From assembly GCA_002286855.1 (NCBI GenBank), contig NRSV01000020.1, positions 248,001 to 312,000 of the forward strand: a DNA stretch of 64,000 bases, given 5' to 3'. Position numbers and translations under genes: made by a program. The notes beneath the pieces were generated by a model. It searched no databases. It saw only the letters and a program-made list of their open reading frames with translations, and was not told the origin of the DNA. This DNA is from Bipolaris cookei. Its lineage: Eukaryota > Ascomycota > Dothideomycetes > Pleosporales > Pleosporaceae. Positions 34,469 through 46,842 of the stretch are shown here, piece by piece (position 1 is the stretch's first letter; every line of letters begins with the position of its first letter).

Positions 34469-36063
34469 GGTAAAAGGGTGGTTTGGTGTGCAATCGCTCT
34501 GCGGAAGGCGCGGTCGCGAGATCACAGCTCAATTAAGGGCTGTAGTGGGCAGTGAGAGTCAGGGGTGAACGGGGGATGTTGAGGGGAGAAGAGAAGCTAC
34601 GGGTAGGGCGTGGTGAGTGGAAAGAAAAGCTCCAGAGACTGGTGGGGTTATCGGACATGCTCTAGCGGTTTACAGGCCCTCGTGGTGGTGACGTTTTAGC
34701 CCCAATTTGCCGCTCAGACGCCGGGGGATATGATAGTACCCTCACTGACAGACACAGACACACGGCTTGCCCACCAAGGCGTCTCAGTGCCGTCTGACGT
34801 GGTTAAAAAGGGCTCTGGGCCTTGGGCCATCAGTCACCATCCGGGCTATTTGGCGCAATCACTAAGCCGCCGCATCTCTTGCAACGCACCTCCGGTCCCA
34901 CGCCAGCCCTCCAAGCCGGCGGCGGCGGCGGAAGAGGCTGGTCCACACTCGCCGAGTCCCGTCGCGGACAAGGCGACTGCTGCCGTGGCCTTGCACCGCT
35001 TCGGACATCCGTCTCTAGCTGGTGCACGACAGATTTCCATAGATGGTCAGCGTCAAAGTGCTGGGCCATGTCGGCGAGAGCCCTCGCTCTGTTGCGTTGC
35101 GTTGAGCTTCCAGTCGCGCCGTCGTCATGCGGGCGACCTACCCCGCTATCGAACAGAGCTGTCCGAGTCCACCACTACACCGTACCACCCTCACCACCCT
35201 CACCACCACCTGCAGATACGATTTAGAGTATACACAAACTAGGGTGCATCTGTGCGTCTCGCCTTCTTGGCCACTCGCCATTCAGATTGTCACATTCCTC
35301 CAGCCCCTCCTTACGTATCCAGGTCAACTGGCTGCATTGGTAAGCTAGCTGCCATAGTGGGGCCCGCAAGCTGTAATGCACGATTCCCAGTCAAGCACCA
35401 CCCGACAACGCCGCCCTGACGCGAAGCCATTACACCTACCACGCCGAATCGCCGCGCGGGACTTGTGCCGAGTGTCTTTGCTAACCATTCGCCCGTCGGG
35501 ACAATACTGTGATTCGCTCTCGTCCAGTCTGTATTTAGCCTCATCTGTTATAATGATGCACCATTGAGGCCGCACTCCTTTCGCACCCAATACATCAGCC
35601 TTACACCCACTTTTGTGTGGGGGTGGGGATGCCCTTCAACCACCGCCGCGGCGCGGCAGCGGAACCAATACTACGCAGTACACTCGGCTTGGGTCGGGTA
35701 CCGACTAGATTGGCCGACATCGAAACCAGCACCAGGTTTCATACCTGGAACGTCACAAGCCATCCTCCGCATCAAATATGCAATGCAAAGTCAGCATCAA
35801 GCGATCCACTTACAAGTCACGCGGGGACACAGAACCCAAGGCGAAAAAGAAAGAACAAGCACGCATACGATTACTACACCAAAGGATTCATCAGTCTACC
35901 TAGCTCCATGGCGAATACATAATCACAAGATTTACTACGCCAACTATTGTGCTCGTTTGTTGACATTTACGAAAGCTCCTACTTCCGTCTTCACCATATT
36001 CACCGAGTACAATACACGCCGTTTACATGTTTCCGTAGTTATAGCTGGCATCTGGTCGACCCC

Positions 36064-36085
36064 GACTAGTCGTGGTCGACTAGTC
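36064..36085. repeat. Perfect inverted repeat, 9-bp arms
   Basis: GACTAGTCG, loop TGGT, CGACTAGTC. Confidence 0.85.
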
Positions 36086-36848
36086 ATACACAGCATTCGA
36101 TGCGTTTATCCGCCTCTGCCTTGCAACCCAAGGCTTTCAGATTAGATTTTGAATAGTCCTTGTAGCTCATTGGCGGGGAAGAGAGCTTCGGCACAGCACA
36201 TGCAACAGTAGACACAGCTGTGATCCCCATGGCGGCCCTCAAAACCAGTTTGAGAGCAAGATCAAAGTAAAGATAGTGCTTTAACCACTGTAAACATTGG
36301 GAACATTTGTATTGTTTTGACATGACGCGGATCAGACTTAATAGGGCCCCTTTGGTGCCCTCCTGATCCTGGGGCTGAAAGGCGTAGATGCACAGATCTC
36401 CCGCGTGAACTCCGCAGTTTCAGAGTTTCATGGTTTCATGGCGCACGACCTTACTTGTACTCATAGACTAACTCCCATCTGGAAAGTCATTCAACGCATG
36501 TGCATGTAGTCTGATGGCAACCAATTAAAGTCAGCCATAGTATCCTGTATTATACTAGGCTTGATACTCAGTCGCCCCGCCGTGCATGCAGATGATTTTT
36601 GGTCCAATATCAAAGACGAGTTTATCGGGAATGCCTCACTTGTTATGTTTCACAAGATTAAAGGTAGTTTATCTTAGTGTATTGTGATTGGTATGTTGAG
36701 CTATGACTGCTGGATGCGATAAAGCAGCTTACCCCCTTGATGGCGAGCATATAAGAGCTTTGCTTGTCGTAATCTTGATTGGAAGCTTTTGCTATGACTC
36801 CTCTCTGCATTATATGCTGAGCAGCAAATGAAACACTTATGATCCTAC

Positions 36849-36878
36849 TGATGTGAGAGGGTACACTATCTCACATCA
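36849..36878. repeat. Inverted repeat, 10-bp arms
   Basis: TGATGTGAGA and TCTCACATCA flank a 10-nt loop; it lies just beyond the stop of the phosducin-like gene and could form a hairpin in its 3' end. Confidence 0.8.
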
Positions 36879-36924
36879 TTCTAGCTTCCAACTACATGAC
36901 CACGTGACTCAAACTTATGGCTAC

Positions 36925-37600
36925 TCAGTCCCAATCTTCGTCTTCGTCTTCCTGCTCCTTTGCTTTGCTTCGTTGCAGCCTCTGCCTCTCATCCTCCTCG
37001 TTGACTTTGTTTCTTGCAAGTACGTTTGCTCGAATCAGTCTGGCCTCTAGATCACGAGTCGTAAAGGTTTGTTCAGTGTGGCCGAGCCCCTCAAAACCAA
37101 TAATGCGATCAGCTCCCACGCCGTCAATGAAGGCAATGACACATGGCAGGACCTGGATACCCAGACGAGTGACAAGAAAAGGACAATTATCAACGTTGAT
37201 CCTGAGAAATCGGGCCTCATAGTGTGAAGGGGCTAGTAACTGTTTGGTTTCAGCAAAACAGCCTTACTGTAATAGGGAGTGGTTTTACCTCGAGATGAGT
37301 ATCCATGATGCGGCAGCGGTTGAAGTCGGGCTTGAAAAAGTGCACAACACACAGTTTGGTGCTTGTTGTGATGTCCATCAAAACCTTCTCATCTTTAATC
37401 TCGGAGTATCTCCCATGGTCGCTCTCTTTCAATCGTCGCGCTTTGTCGTACTCTTGATGCAACTGTTGAAGTCGTTGCTCGCGGAATGCATCTAACTCCT
37501 CGTCATCTTCCAGGGAGGCGATGAGTGCATCCTCGTCCGAATCGTCCTCTCGTGCAGCCTTGTCGACGAGCGAAGCGACTTTTGGGTCCAAAGACGCCAT
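36925..37600 (-). CDS. PLP1: Phosducin-like protein with thioredoxin fold (Plp1/TXNDC9 type)
   Basis: Cytosolic co-chaperone of the CCT chaperonin, linked to tubulin and actin folding. Two exons, 37600-37289 and 37239-36925, give 208 residues. An acidic, helical N-terminal part (DDSDEDALIASLEDDEELDAFREQR is typical in character) leads into the thioredoxin-like domain: VVHFFKPDFNRCRIMDTHLE, then across the splice LLAPSHYEARFLRINVD, LGIQVLPCVIAFIDG and a basic/acidic tail ending DEDEDWD. The active-site CxxC of true thioredoxins is absent (a single Cys stands in FNRCRIMD), as in this family. MASLDP is preferred over an ATG seven codons upstream because it matches family starts. Confidence 0.92.
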
Positions 37601-38199
37601 TTCGGAAATTACCCAGGTCACTTGTTGAGTGGTTAATCAGGGGAAAGAAAGTAGCGGTGCGATAAGACAGATCACGTGGCGATAAAGAGCCCCAGTGAAG
37701 ATCATCTGTCCATGTATTCAAGTACCTCAGTGAGGCAAGTATTTGCTGAAAACGCAGCACTTGATGCAATTTTCACAAGACCAATCTTGCATCACAGCTG
37801 TATGGTACAGTATATTTCTGAGGTCAAAAAATAGAACCAGATGCAGGCCCGAGTACAGATTGGGGTGCTGACATGTATATACGGTTTTCTCGTGTTCAAA
37901 GGCGGTTTAGTGGCATTTGAAATTACCACGGCTGCAAGCCAACGACTCCAAACCAGGGGAGACTGCATCGCTGTGACCCACCCCGTTCGCGTCCCTGCGC
38001 ATCCTTCTAGTAACGCTCGCCTTCTCCCTCCTAGTCCTACCCTCCTGTTCTCTCTTTGCTTCTTTCCTTTCTCCCCCTCAACAACCTCACTTTCTCGGGT
38101 CGCACCGTCTCCGCCACATAGCTGTCCTTATCGCTGGACTTTCCTGTCGTTGCCGCATACTACCTCCAATTGTTGTGAACACATCTCTTCTCTCTCACA
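37601..38199. promoter_or_regulatory. Divergent promoter region between PLP1 and GMT1
   Basis: About 600 bp; the GMT1 side is pyrimidine-rich (38010-38190). No defined site. Confidence 0.45.
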
Positions 38200-39501
38200 A
38201 TGTCCGACGACAAGAAGAGCGACGACTACAGAGTCGACATGCCCTCGGGCAAGGAGTTTCGCGCGCCTTCCCCACTGCCACGCGCATCCAATTCACATCG
38301 GGGCGGGTCCGCGTCCATAACGGAGAACCCAGTCGCTGCCATCCTTGCCTACTGTGGTTCATCCATTCTAATGACCGTCACGAACAAATACGTCCTCTCA
38401 GGCGTCGACTTCAACCTCCCTTTCTTCCTTCTCTGTGTACAGGTATGTCGGCTTCAGAGCCCACAAGACGGACCCTTTTTAACACACAACAGTCTATTGT
38501 CTGCGTTGCAGCAATTTCGATATGCAAGAGCGCTGGTATCATCACATACCGCGACTTCAACAGCGATGAAGCAAAGAAATGTACATCTATCATAATTTGC
38601 AGCTCAAACTTGGTCTAACAGCAACAGGGTTTCCCATCTCTCTTCTCCTCATCGGTATGATCTACACGAGCACCTGGGCCCTCAAATTCCTCTCGATCCC
38701 CGTCTATACCATTTTCAAGAACCTTACCATCATCTTGATCGCATACGGAGAGGTCCTCTGGTTCGGTGGTGCTGTCACGCCAATGGCGCTCTTTTCTTTC
38801 GGATTGATGGTCTTCAGCTCCGTCATCGCGGCCTGGGCAGACATTCAACACGCTTTGTCGAGCATGGGGCAGTCTACAAGCGCATCCACAGACGCCATGT
38901 CCACTCTACATGCTGGCTACCTTTGGATGATGTTCAACTGCTTGTGCACGGCTACTTATGTTTTGGGCATGCGTAAGCGCATCAAGCTCACCAACTTCAA
39001 GGACTTTGACAGTGAGTTTATTCTGGCTCGCTATCGTGGGCGGTGTGCTAATTCTAAACAGCCATGTACTACAACAACCTCCTCACCATTCCAATCCTAT
39101 TGGTTGCGTCGATTCTCGTCGAAGACTGGTCCTCCGCAAACATCCAGAAGAACTTCCCTCCTGACCAGCGCAACACCGTCGTCACCGTCATGATCGTGTC
39201 CGGTCTCTCCACAGTCTTCATCTCATACACTTCCGCCTGGGCTGTCCGTGTCACCTCGTCTACCACATACTCCATGGTCGGTGCTCTGAACAAGCTCCCT
39301 ATTGCTCTCAGCGGTCTCATCTTCTTCGATGCACCCGTCACCTTTGGTAGTGTTTCTGCGATTTTTGTCGGTTTCGTCAGTGGTCTGGTTTACGCGCTAG
39401 CCAAGATCCGACAGAACAGCCAGCCCAAGACGGTTCTCCCCACCAGCAACATCCCACTCAGCGCCAGCAGCAGGAGCATGCAGGACAGCCTGAAGTCATA
39501 G
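38200..39501 (+). CDS. VRG4: GDP-mannose transporter (Vrg4/GmtA)
   Basis: Golgi antiporter bringing GDP-mannose into the lumen for mannan and glycoprotein synthesis. Four exons, 38200-38442, 38493-38580, 38628-39011 and 39062-39501, give 384 residues. A hydrophilic cytosolic head of about 45 residues is followed by about ten membrane helices. The two substrate motifs are present: MYYNNLL (FYNN type, restored at the last splice) and GALNKLPIALSG (GALNK type). NPVAAILAYCGSSILMTVTNKYVL and DFNLPFFLLCVQ are typical of the family. The C-terminal tail is Ser/Gln-rich and cytosolic. Confidence 0.96.
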
Positions 39502-39907
39502 AGGCCGTCGAAGGAGCACGATGAATACTATCAGACATGAAGAAAAATGAATCTCGGTCTTTTGTGACATTTTGCGTGGTTTCGGATGCAGAGCATGGCT
39601 TGTTTTTACTCCCAACTCGGCACTCGACCGAAGTGGGAGTTTTGATTTCTTTGGGTATTTTCATGTACCTCTTGTGCCCTTGGGCATGTTACCTACACCA
39701 TTTAACACATTAGATCAGGCTTGGCGTTCCGGGCAAAGGCAGCGAGCCATGACGTCCAAGACAGTGGAGTAAAAAGAGGAGCGAATCAATTGATGTATTA
39801 GGAACTTTTTTTTTATATCAAGAATGTTTAAAACTTTAGATGGAAAACTTGATGTTATCACTCACGTCTACCGCATTAATACCGCCACTGACAAAAAGAA
39901 AAATAAC
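39502..39907. other. Convergent 3' flank
   Basis: About 400 bp between the GMT1 stop and the stop of the orphan gene; no features. Confidence 0.5.
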
Positions 39908-40729
39908 TCAATCCCTAATCTCCCACGCTCGCCCCGTCTCCCTCTCCCAAGCCCTAAACCCCCGTGTCCCCCCAACAAAACCTCCCCCCCTTCTTCCCTC
40001 TCCTTCTCCTCCCCCTCCTCCACACCCAACATCAATCCAAACCTCCACCTCCCCCCGCTCATTCACCGCATACTGCCGCACCACATCACTAATCCTCACA
40101 CTAGACCCCGGCTCTTGCCACTCCCCCCTCAACCTTACACTCGCCCTCACTTCCGCATACTGCCCTTGCTGCACCAACTGGCTTACTACGTCCCGGAAGC
40201 GCATGTCGCCTGCTACCGTGGCGCGCAGCTGGTTTGTGGACGAGGGGGTGTCGATGCGGATGTGCAGTGGTGTTAGGGTAGCGGGTAAGATGAGGATAGA
40301 GGAGGAAGTGTGGGTGGATGGGAGGTTAGCGAATGTGTTATGGGGCAGTTTGAAGGTTGTGCGGTGGAGGGGGGGAAGGACATTGTTGGTGTTATTGACG
40401 TTGTTGTTATTGCTTTGGTTTCTGGAGGGTGAGTGCTTTACGTGGGTGAGACTGGAGTCGGAGTCGGAGTGCAGGTAGGTGTCTTCTGCTTGATCAAAGT
40501 CTGAGGAGATGGGTGAGGGGTCTGCGTAGATCGAGTAGCGGCGGGCGGGACGCGGGTGATGATGGTGGTTGTGGTGAGGTGTCATTGGGTGGGTGTGTCG
40601 GTGGTCTCTGGGAATGTACGAGGGGAGTGGTACGCGAGATGCACCTGATACAATGTAGTTTGTGCATGAAAAGGCTGGTGGGATGGGGTGACGGTGGAAG
40701 GCATCAGGGTCGAATAAGTGATCGAACAT
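39908..40729 (-). CDS. Orphan protein with His/Asn-rich head and a structured C-terminal part
   Basis: Single exon, 273 residues. I do not recognise a family. The first 150 residues are low complexity (HHNHHHHPRPARR, an Asn run NNNNVNNTNN). Residues about 150-235 look folded: alternating strands and helices with GDMRFRDVVSQLVQQG and VRASVRLRGEWQEPGSSVRISDVV. Then a Gly-rich stretch and a short basic tail. The segment pattern (sensible amphipathic structure, no stop in 0.8 kb on a strand where other frames are broken) supports a real gene, but low complexity leaves doubt. There is no signal peptide. Confidence 0.6.
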   Translation of the reverse strand: MFDHLFDPDAFHRHPIPPAFSCTNYIVSGASRVPLPSYIPRDHRHTHPMTPHHNHHHHPRPARRYSIYADPSPISSDFDQAEDTYLHSDSDSSLTHVKHSPSRNQSNNNNVNNTNNVLPPLHRTTFKLPHNTFANLPSTHTSSSILILPATLTPLHIRIDTPSSTNQLRATVAGDMRFRDVVSQLVQQGQYAEVRASVRLRGEWQEPGSSVRISDVVRQYAVNERGEVEVWIDVGCGGGGGEGEGRRGGGFVGGTRGFRAWERETGRAWEIRD

Positions 40730-41489
40730 TGTGTTTTTTGGGTTGCTATCCAGAGCCTATCAAGACGGGTGAGGGAGGTAAAAGCGCTCGTTTGGAAAAG
40801 CTAATTCAACCCTTCATACAGAGAAAACAGAAGAAATGCAGAGGAAAGAACATGAGATATTCATGAACTTTACGTGGACTGCTGCGCTTAATATCCTTTT
40901 CTTCCGCCTCAGAATCATGCACTGCCGTTTGGGTAGTACGAATATGTATCATTCCGATATTTCGTTTCCCAAGTCAAACTCGGAATTCGACTGGACTTGT
41001 GATTGCTGCCACGACCCGGAACTACAAGCTTTGATAGCGTGTTATCGTTTGTTTGCTTGGGCAGCATGGCATTCGCATGCACGCTTGTGTGACTGAAGTC
41101 TCTGCGGTTTGATCGCTTTCCGTTGGAAAGACAGAGTTTTCATGATTGTAGAGGTAACCCATCCGATTCTCCTACTATTCTGTGACATTGACTCGAACGT
41201 GTTACTACATACTACGAAATGATAAAGAAAAAAAGACATAACCATCAACACCGTTCCTGCGCACGCCTAACCAAAGACAGTTGACACCCTTATCCTGACA
41301 TTTCGAAATCTCAGCAAAAGAAGTGCGGCTTTCGGGGTAAAATAGCTTATAGAAGCTAGGCAAAACTGGAAGTGGTTTGGGGCTCTTGTGATTCGAGGGT
41401 CTGTCGCATGCTCTGCAAGCTCGAAAATCGATTCGCTTAGCCGCCCATTTGACATCTTTTGCCTGCACGCTTCCGGAACAATTAGCCCT
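40730..41489. other. Intergenic between orphan gene start and H2A.Z stop
   Basis: About 760 bp, rather AT-rich on the H2A.Z side; nothing recognised. Confidence 0.5.
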
Positions 41490-42085
41490 CTATACCTCGC
41501 CGACCTTAGCAGCACCTCCGCTCTTCTTCTTCTGCTCTACCTTGAGCAATAGGGCACGGTTGATATGCGGCAGAACACCTCCAAAGGCAATGGTGGCACG
41601 GATAAGCGTATCAAGTTCTTCATCACCTCGAATGGCGAGCTGGAGATGGCGTGGCGTGATTCGCTTGACCTTGAGGTCCTTGGCGGCGTTGCCTGCAAGC
41701 TCGAGAACCTCAGCAGTTAGGTATTCGAGAACGGCAGTTAGATAGATGCTAGCTTTGGCGCCGATGCGCGTCTTCTGGCGCGTGAGATTTCGGAGGTGAC
41801 GCTTTATGCGACCGCAAGGGAACTATGGAGGAGGAGTCATGTTAGCGCGTCGTCCCTGTGCGCAAGCTGTCAAAGTATGGGCGGGGTGTCGTCGGGCGAT
41901 GACGCGTATAGGGCAGCAACTCACTTGAAGACCGGCTTTAGCGGAGTGCGATTTTGGGGTCTTGACGTGCGAATCGCCCTTTCCACCAGTCTTGCCTCCT
42001 GTCTTTCCTATGCATCTTTGTCAGCCCATTGCGATGTTGCAGGGCGCGCGGCAAGTCAGCGCGTACCTTTACCACCGCCAGCCAT
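41490..42085 (-). CDS. HTZ1: Histone H2A.Z variant
   Basis: Replaces H2A in nucleosomes next to promoters. Three exons, 42085-42067, 42007-41925 and 41822-41490, give 144 residues. The N-terminal tail carries a GKTGGKTGGKG duplication with acetylatable lysines. The core reads GRIKRHLRN, RIGAKASIYLTAVLEYLTAEVLELAGNA, RITPRHLQLAIRGDEELD and IAFGGVLPHI. The DEELDTLI and GGVLPHIN wording distinguishes H2A.Z from canonical H2A (NDEELNKLL, GGVLPNI), and there is no SQE tail. Introns are GTACGC...ATAG and GTGAGT...ATAG. The 19-nt first coding exon is typical of small fungal histone-variant genes. Confidence 0.96.
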
Positions 42086-43526
42086 GTCTGGAGATTTATC
42101 CTAGGGCTATGTTGGGATCAATAGTATGTGCGAATGTGCGCGACCCGGTTGGCTGAGTCTGGAGGTGGATTCGATGTCGTGGTGGTTGGCGGGGGGTGGG
42201 GTGAATGTGGTAAAGTCTTGCCTGGGAAGGTTCCAATGTTGTGACAAGGTCGTAGCGTCGACCGCCTTTGTACCAATCGGGAAGGCTCCACTTGGCATGA
42301 GCGAAAGTCAAGCCCTGGTATCTGATCACAGGACTGCGCGTGAAATAGTCGCCTGTGCCACAGTAAGATGGATGCTGCCCTGGCTCTTTCGGTGATTTAC
42401 GTGTAACATAATGCCCGTTAGCCGTGGTTGGCGGTGGGTGGCTGGTGTGCATGCGCTGGGCTGGGTCGTCGTGCCATGCCCAGCACAATGCTAGCTGCGA
42501 ACAGAGAACATGGAAACAGAACCAAGAGATAGCCAATCAATGAACGAAGAAACAAAACAGAAGTCGATGGCCCAGCGAACGGTATGTAACATGCAAGTGT
42601 TGGACATGCAAGTGCTGGATACTGCCTGCACTCAAGGCTCGAGTCCAAAGTGGCTTCTTGTTCTGGGCTGGGCGCCGCGCAAGCTTACTGGAAGGTTCAG
42701 GTCATCTTGTATCAACGCATGGCTGGGTGACATGTCAATTATGTGGTCAGATTCGAGGGCCGGCAGTTGGGGGTACAGTGTATGTTGTGTCGAGTGACGT
42801 AACATGTGTACAAAATGCACAGAGAAAGGAAAATTGGTGAAGCTTGGACAGGAGACCCCACAAGTAAGAAAGGAGATGGGAAGAGGAACAGGAAGAAATG
42901 CGAAGAGAGACTCACGAGTGAATCAAGCTGTTTGGAATTGTGCCATGGACATGTCAACCAGCACACCCAGGTGCCGGTTTGGGATAGGCGTGGGTTTGCG
43001 TAGGCAGCTCATGGCTGATATACAGAACATTGACGGAGGCAGGTCGAGTAAAATGGTGACAAGAAGACTTGAGGTAGTTAGTGTGACGCTGCTGAGCGGA
43101 TAGGCAACATGCTCAAGCTGGACATGTGCAATGGGAGCATTGTGCGTGTTGACAGCACTGTGAAGACGCTCCATCTGTTCGCAGCGTTGGTGATGGGGCC
43201 GTGCGCCAGGGTCCCGCCCCGGCGCTACCTTACCACTGCATGGCACCCTCCCCTGTGCAACGGAATCGCCATGTGCATGTTGCTGCAGCCCTCGAAGCCA
43301 GCTGCTTGAGCGCATCCACGCCGTACTCACCGCCCTCACCGGCCACAGCTTCAACTTCATCCCTCCTCCGCCTCCCTACCCCCCACTTGCGCTCTGAGGT
43401 GGGAGAGATTCTCTGCTAGCGACACGTCGACCGCGCAGTTGCCGACCCCCGACGCCGCATGCCAACACCAGCTCTGGCCCTCACAGACTGCTCAGTGCGC
43501 CGCCACAGGATTTCCGTACCTATCTC
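42086..43526. promoter_or_regulatory. Divergent promoter region between H2A.Z and striatin
   Basis: About 1.4 kb. A 15-bp tandem duplication (ACATGCAAGTG[T/C]TGG) lies at 42589-42618. No other sites are recognised. Confidence 0.45.
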
Positions 43527-46194
43527 ATGGCCTGGCAGTCGCCCTCGGCCATGAACGGCAGCGGTGCCAATGGAGGCGCCGATGGGAATGCGCCCGCCGG
43601 CACCGAATACACTCTGCAGGGTACGCTGTCTTCTTTTATCCTCGACTGGTAGCGCTCCGCCGGCGGGACAGTAGTGGGCTAACCCAACGGCCAGGTGTTA
43701 TGCGATTTCTCCAGCTCGAATGGCACAACCACGAACGTGCCCGCAATGCATGGGATATTGAGCGCGCAGAAATGAAGGCCAAGATTGCAAAGCAGGAGGG
43801 CGAGGTCCGCAGTGCGAAGAAGCTTAACGACCAACTCAACAAGCACATCCGCATGCTCGAGCAGGCCCTCACCAACGAGAGGAAAAACAAGGCCAACGCT
43901 ACAGGCGGCGACGCTCACTCTGCTGCGGACGACAAGACCGACCCCAAGGGCAAGAAGACTGGCGCCGGCCTGACCAAACGTGCGTACACAATAAACATGT
44001 TATGGCGGCCCTCTGATATACTAACATGTCAACACAGCCCAGAATACCAAGCACAACTCCTTCCTCGACGTCGACTCCGAGTTCCTCGACCGCTCCGAGG
44101 CCGATCGCGATGGTCTGCGGGAAAAGTCGAAGCTCTATCTCACAAAATGCGTTGAAGAGATTACATATCTTCTTACTCCCCCACCTCAACCCCAGCCCCA
44201 ACAACAGGGCCTGCAAGCCCTCGCAAATGGCACTGGATTCATGGGCCATGGAGACGCCTCTATGGAAGACATCTACCTGCAACAACATCGCCAGAGGCTG
44301 CAGTCGCACCTTCCCACCATGCCCGGACCCCTGCCCAACTACCAGCCCCCCAACATTCCCGTCACTTCTGAACTACAGAACCTGGCCACCCAGCACCAGA
44401 TCCACCATGCCCCGCAGATGGCCCGAGAGCTTTCCCAGCAACAGCCACTCGCTCAGAACCCAAGTTTGACCCAGGACCTTTCTGGACAGCAACGTCAACC
44501 CCCAAATCAGCAACACTATTCTTCCGTGCCTGACGAGCAGGTCGAGAAGGTGACGCACGCTTTTGACAACGCAGGCCGGCAAATAGCAGGCCAAGAGGAA
44601 GATGCTGCAGGGGCAAATCAGGTACCAGCCCAGGAAAAAGAGTCAGACGAGTGGATTTTTGACCCTACGTCCGATGTAGCCCAAGAAGGGCCACCAAGAA
44701 GACCAGATGTCGAGGAGTTCCCATCCGCAAACAGCATTCCTGCAAAATCTCCGCCCCGGCCAGCCAAGAGAACAAGTAAAGATCATACTAGACGACTGAG
44801 CAGTGACCACAAGGCTCAACAAGTCTCTGCCCAAGCGGCCTCAAAAGCGGACCCGCAAAGTTTCAAGGTCCGATTCGCCCTCCGTGGCCATCTGGATGTC
44901 GTACGGTCCGTCATCTTCACGGGAGGCGGCAGTCCCAGCGAACCAGAAATTTGCACAGCGGGAGATGATGGTATGATCAAGAGATGGATGATACCTGCAA
45001 GTTATGCGAGTCAACACACCATGAACAACGATTTGGACATTCAGCCCTTCTGGTCGCACAGAGGTCATGAGGGTGCTGTAACATCCCTGGCTGCTTGCCC
45101 CGCCTCTGCTCATTTTGCAACTGGTGGCAGGGTATCGGGCGACGGCTGGATATTCTCGGGTGGCCAAGATGCGACAGTTCGCGTGTGGGAACGAGGCCGT
45201 GTCGATCCAAAAGCCACTCTGGAAGGTCACACCGATGCTGTTTGGACAGTTTGTGTTCTCCCCACCACTTGCGGAAATGTTTTCGGAGCCGACAGCAGCA
45301 AACACGGCGGCGCAGACCGAGTGATACTAGCTTCTGGCTCTGCAGATGGAACCATCAAGATTTGGGCAGTTAGTGCACCGCCCCAGTTGGTGTCGCCTCA
45401 GACTGGGTCACGCCGCGGTGTTGGTGGTAGTCGAAGGCATTCGGTTACTTCTGGATCGAACCACCCATCATCGCCACAGCCGAGCATTGCTACCAGTACA
45501 CCGTTCCATTACATGCTCATTCACACTATTGAGCGCGACACGCACCCCTCGCCTACATGCATCAGCCCGCTCTCCCCCACTGGTGAGAATTTCGTTGTTT
45601 CTTTTACTGATGCATCGATACTAGTATACGACACAAGAACAGGTGAAGAGTTAATCGGTATGGCCAGTAACGAGTCCTACGATGGCACACCAGCGACTGG
45701 TATTACCTCTGTCGTGACGAGCTCCCAATACCTTGAAGGTCCATCACAGGAGGGAGGCCGTGGCGGTTCTGAGGAAGAAGGGATACATGGTCCAACTGGA
45801 TCAAACAGCAGCGGCGGCCTTGAAGGCGTCATTATAAGCGGGCATGAAGATCATCTCATCAGATTCTTCGATGCCAATTCTGGTATGTTCACCCCAGTTG
45901 TTTATCAAGATACCCTCTCTAATGTCGGTTATAGGCCAGTGTACATACAGCATGCTCGCGCACCCCGCTGCCATCTCTTCTCTTTCTCTCAGTAAAGATG
46001 GCCGCGAAGCTGTGTCTGCTGGTCACGACGCTTCCATCCGCTTTTGGTCACTCGACAAGCGCATTTGTACCCAAGAAATCACCGCACATCGCATCATGCG
46101 CGGCGAAGGCGTGTGCAGTGTCGTCTGGAGTCAGGACGGCCGTCTCGTTGTCTCGGCAGGTGGTGATGGCATAGTAAAGGTCTTTGCAAGATAG
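43527..46194 (+). CDS. PRO11: Striatin homologue, STRIPAK scaffold
   Basis: Regulatory B-type scaffold of PP2A in the STRIPAK complex, known in fungi for hyphal fusion and sexual development. Four exons, 43527-43620, 43695-43979, 44038-45882 and 45935-46194, give 827 residues. The N-terminal striatin block begins GVMRFLQLEWHNHERARNAW, followed by a coiled coil (about 45-95) that binds PP2A and dimerises. A conserved middle segment (SFLDVDSEFLDRSEADRDGL) precedes a long Gln/Pro linker. The WD40 propeller starts near residue 340 (FALRGHLDVVRSV) with repeats ending WMI, VRVW, IKIW, LIRFFD, IRFWS and VKVFA. Long insertions separate some blades. Starting ATG and first splice restore a short, typical Gly/Asn-rich head. 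Confidence 0.95.
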
Positions 46195-46842
46195 CCTCTT
46201 GTGGACCTAGTAACTGTGACTTCACCTCGCATAGTTGAACCTCCATCATTTCGCGTGAACTATTGGCATTTTTAGTTGGACATACCCTGGGGTTTCCGAC
46301 CCTTGTAGCATCCTCATGCAATGGCTGGAATCAATGTGGATAGCATGAATGATGGGAAATGTATGGGGTCATGGTAATTGTTTTCGTTTTGATGCGCGTG
46401 CATCTCAGCCGATGTTTCTCGTGCTCACCTCACAAGGGGGCTCGAATTGCATACTCGGGCAAGTGATGGGACGGGTATGCGTCGACGCATTCACGTTATC
46501 TTTTTATACTTTGTATTATATGACAGGACAATAACCCGGTGCTGTAATGGCATCTCCTGGCAACAGGTTGTATTGTAGTCCGTATGAAACGACATTGACG
46601 AAGGGTAATTCGCAGGAAGAGGGCTGTGTAGTGGAGGGTTGATATTGCGCAATGTTGGGTTGGCTAGCCGATTGTCGCTGGGTAATTGGAATGACGCCAT
46701 TCGCCACGTGCAATTGGGCATCTCAAATTATTCCTCGCTGTTTGCCGGCGAGCCCAACATCAAAGCCAACTAAAGCTGCACGCTACTACACACTGCGCAC
46801 TTCAGAATAACCATAATCTTCTGTACTGCGGTTGACTGCAAA
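46195..46842. other. Intergenic between striatin stop and ADI1 start
   Basis: About 650 bp; 3' flank and promoter, no feature seen. Confidence 0.5.

Larger units (their letters stand above)
34469..36924. other. Long intergenic stretch between G6PD and the phosducin-like gene
   Basis: About 2.5 kb. The G6PD promoter is at the left. Two inverted repeats occur (36064-36085 and 36849-36878). The right part (36300-36850) is AT-richer. No believable gene or transposon protein is seen. Confidence 0.5.

Noticed and set aside
35564..36145. Plus-strand frame of 193 codons between G6PD and PLP1
   Set aside because: No domain, no repeats, no conserved-looking segments; it covers a region with hairpins rather than a gene.
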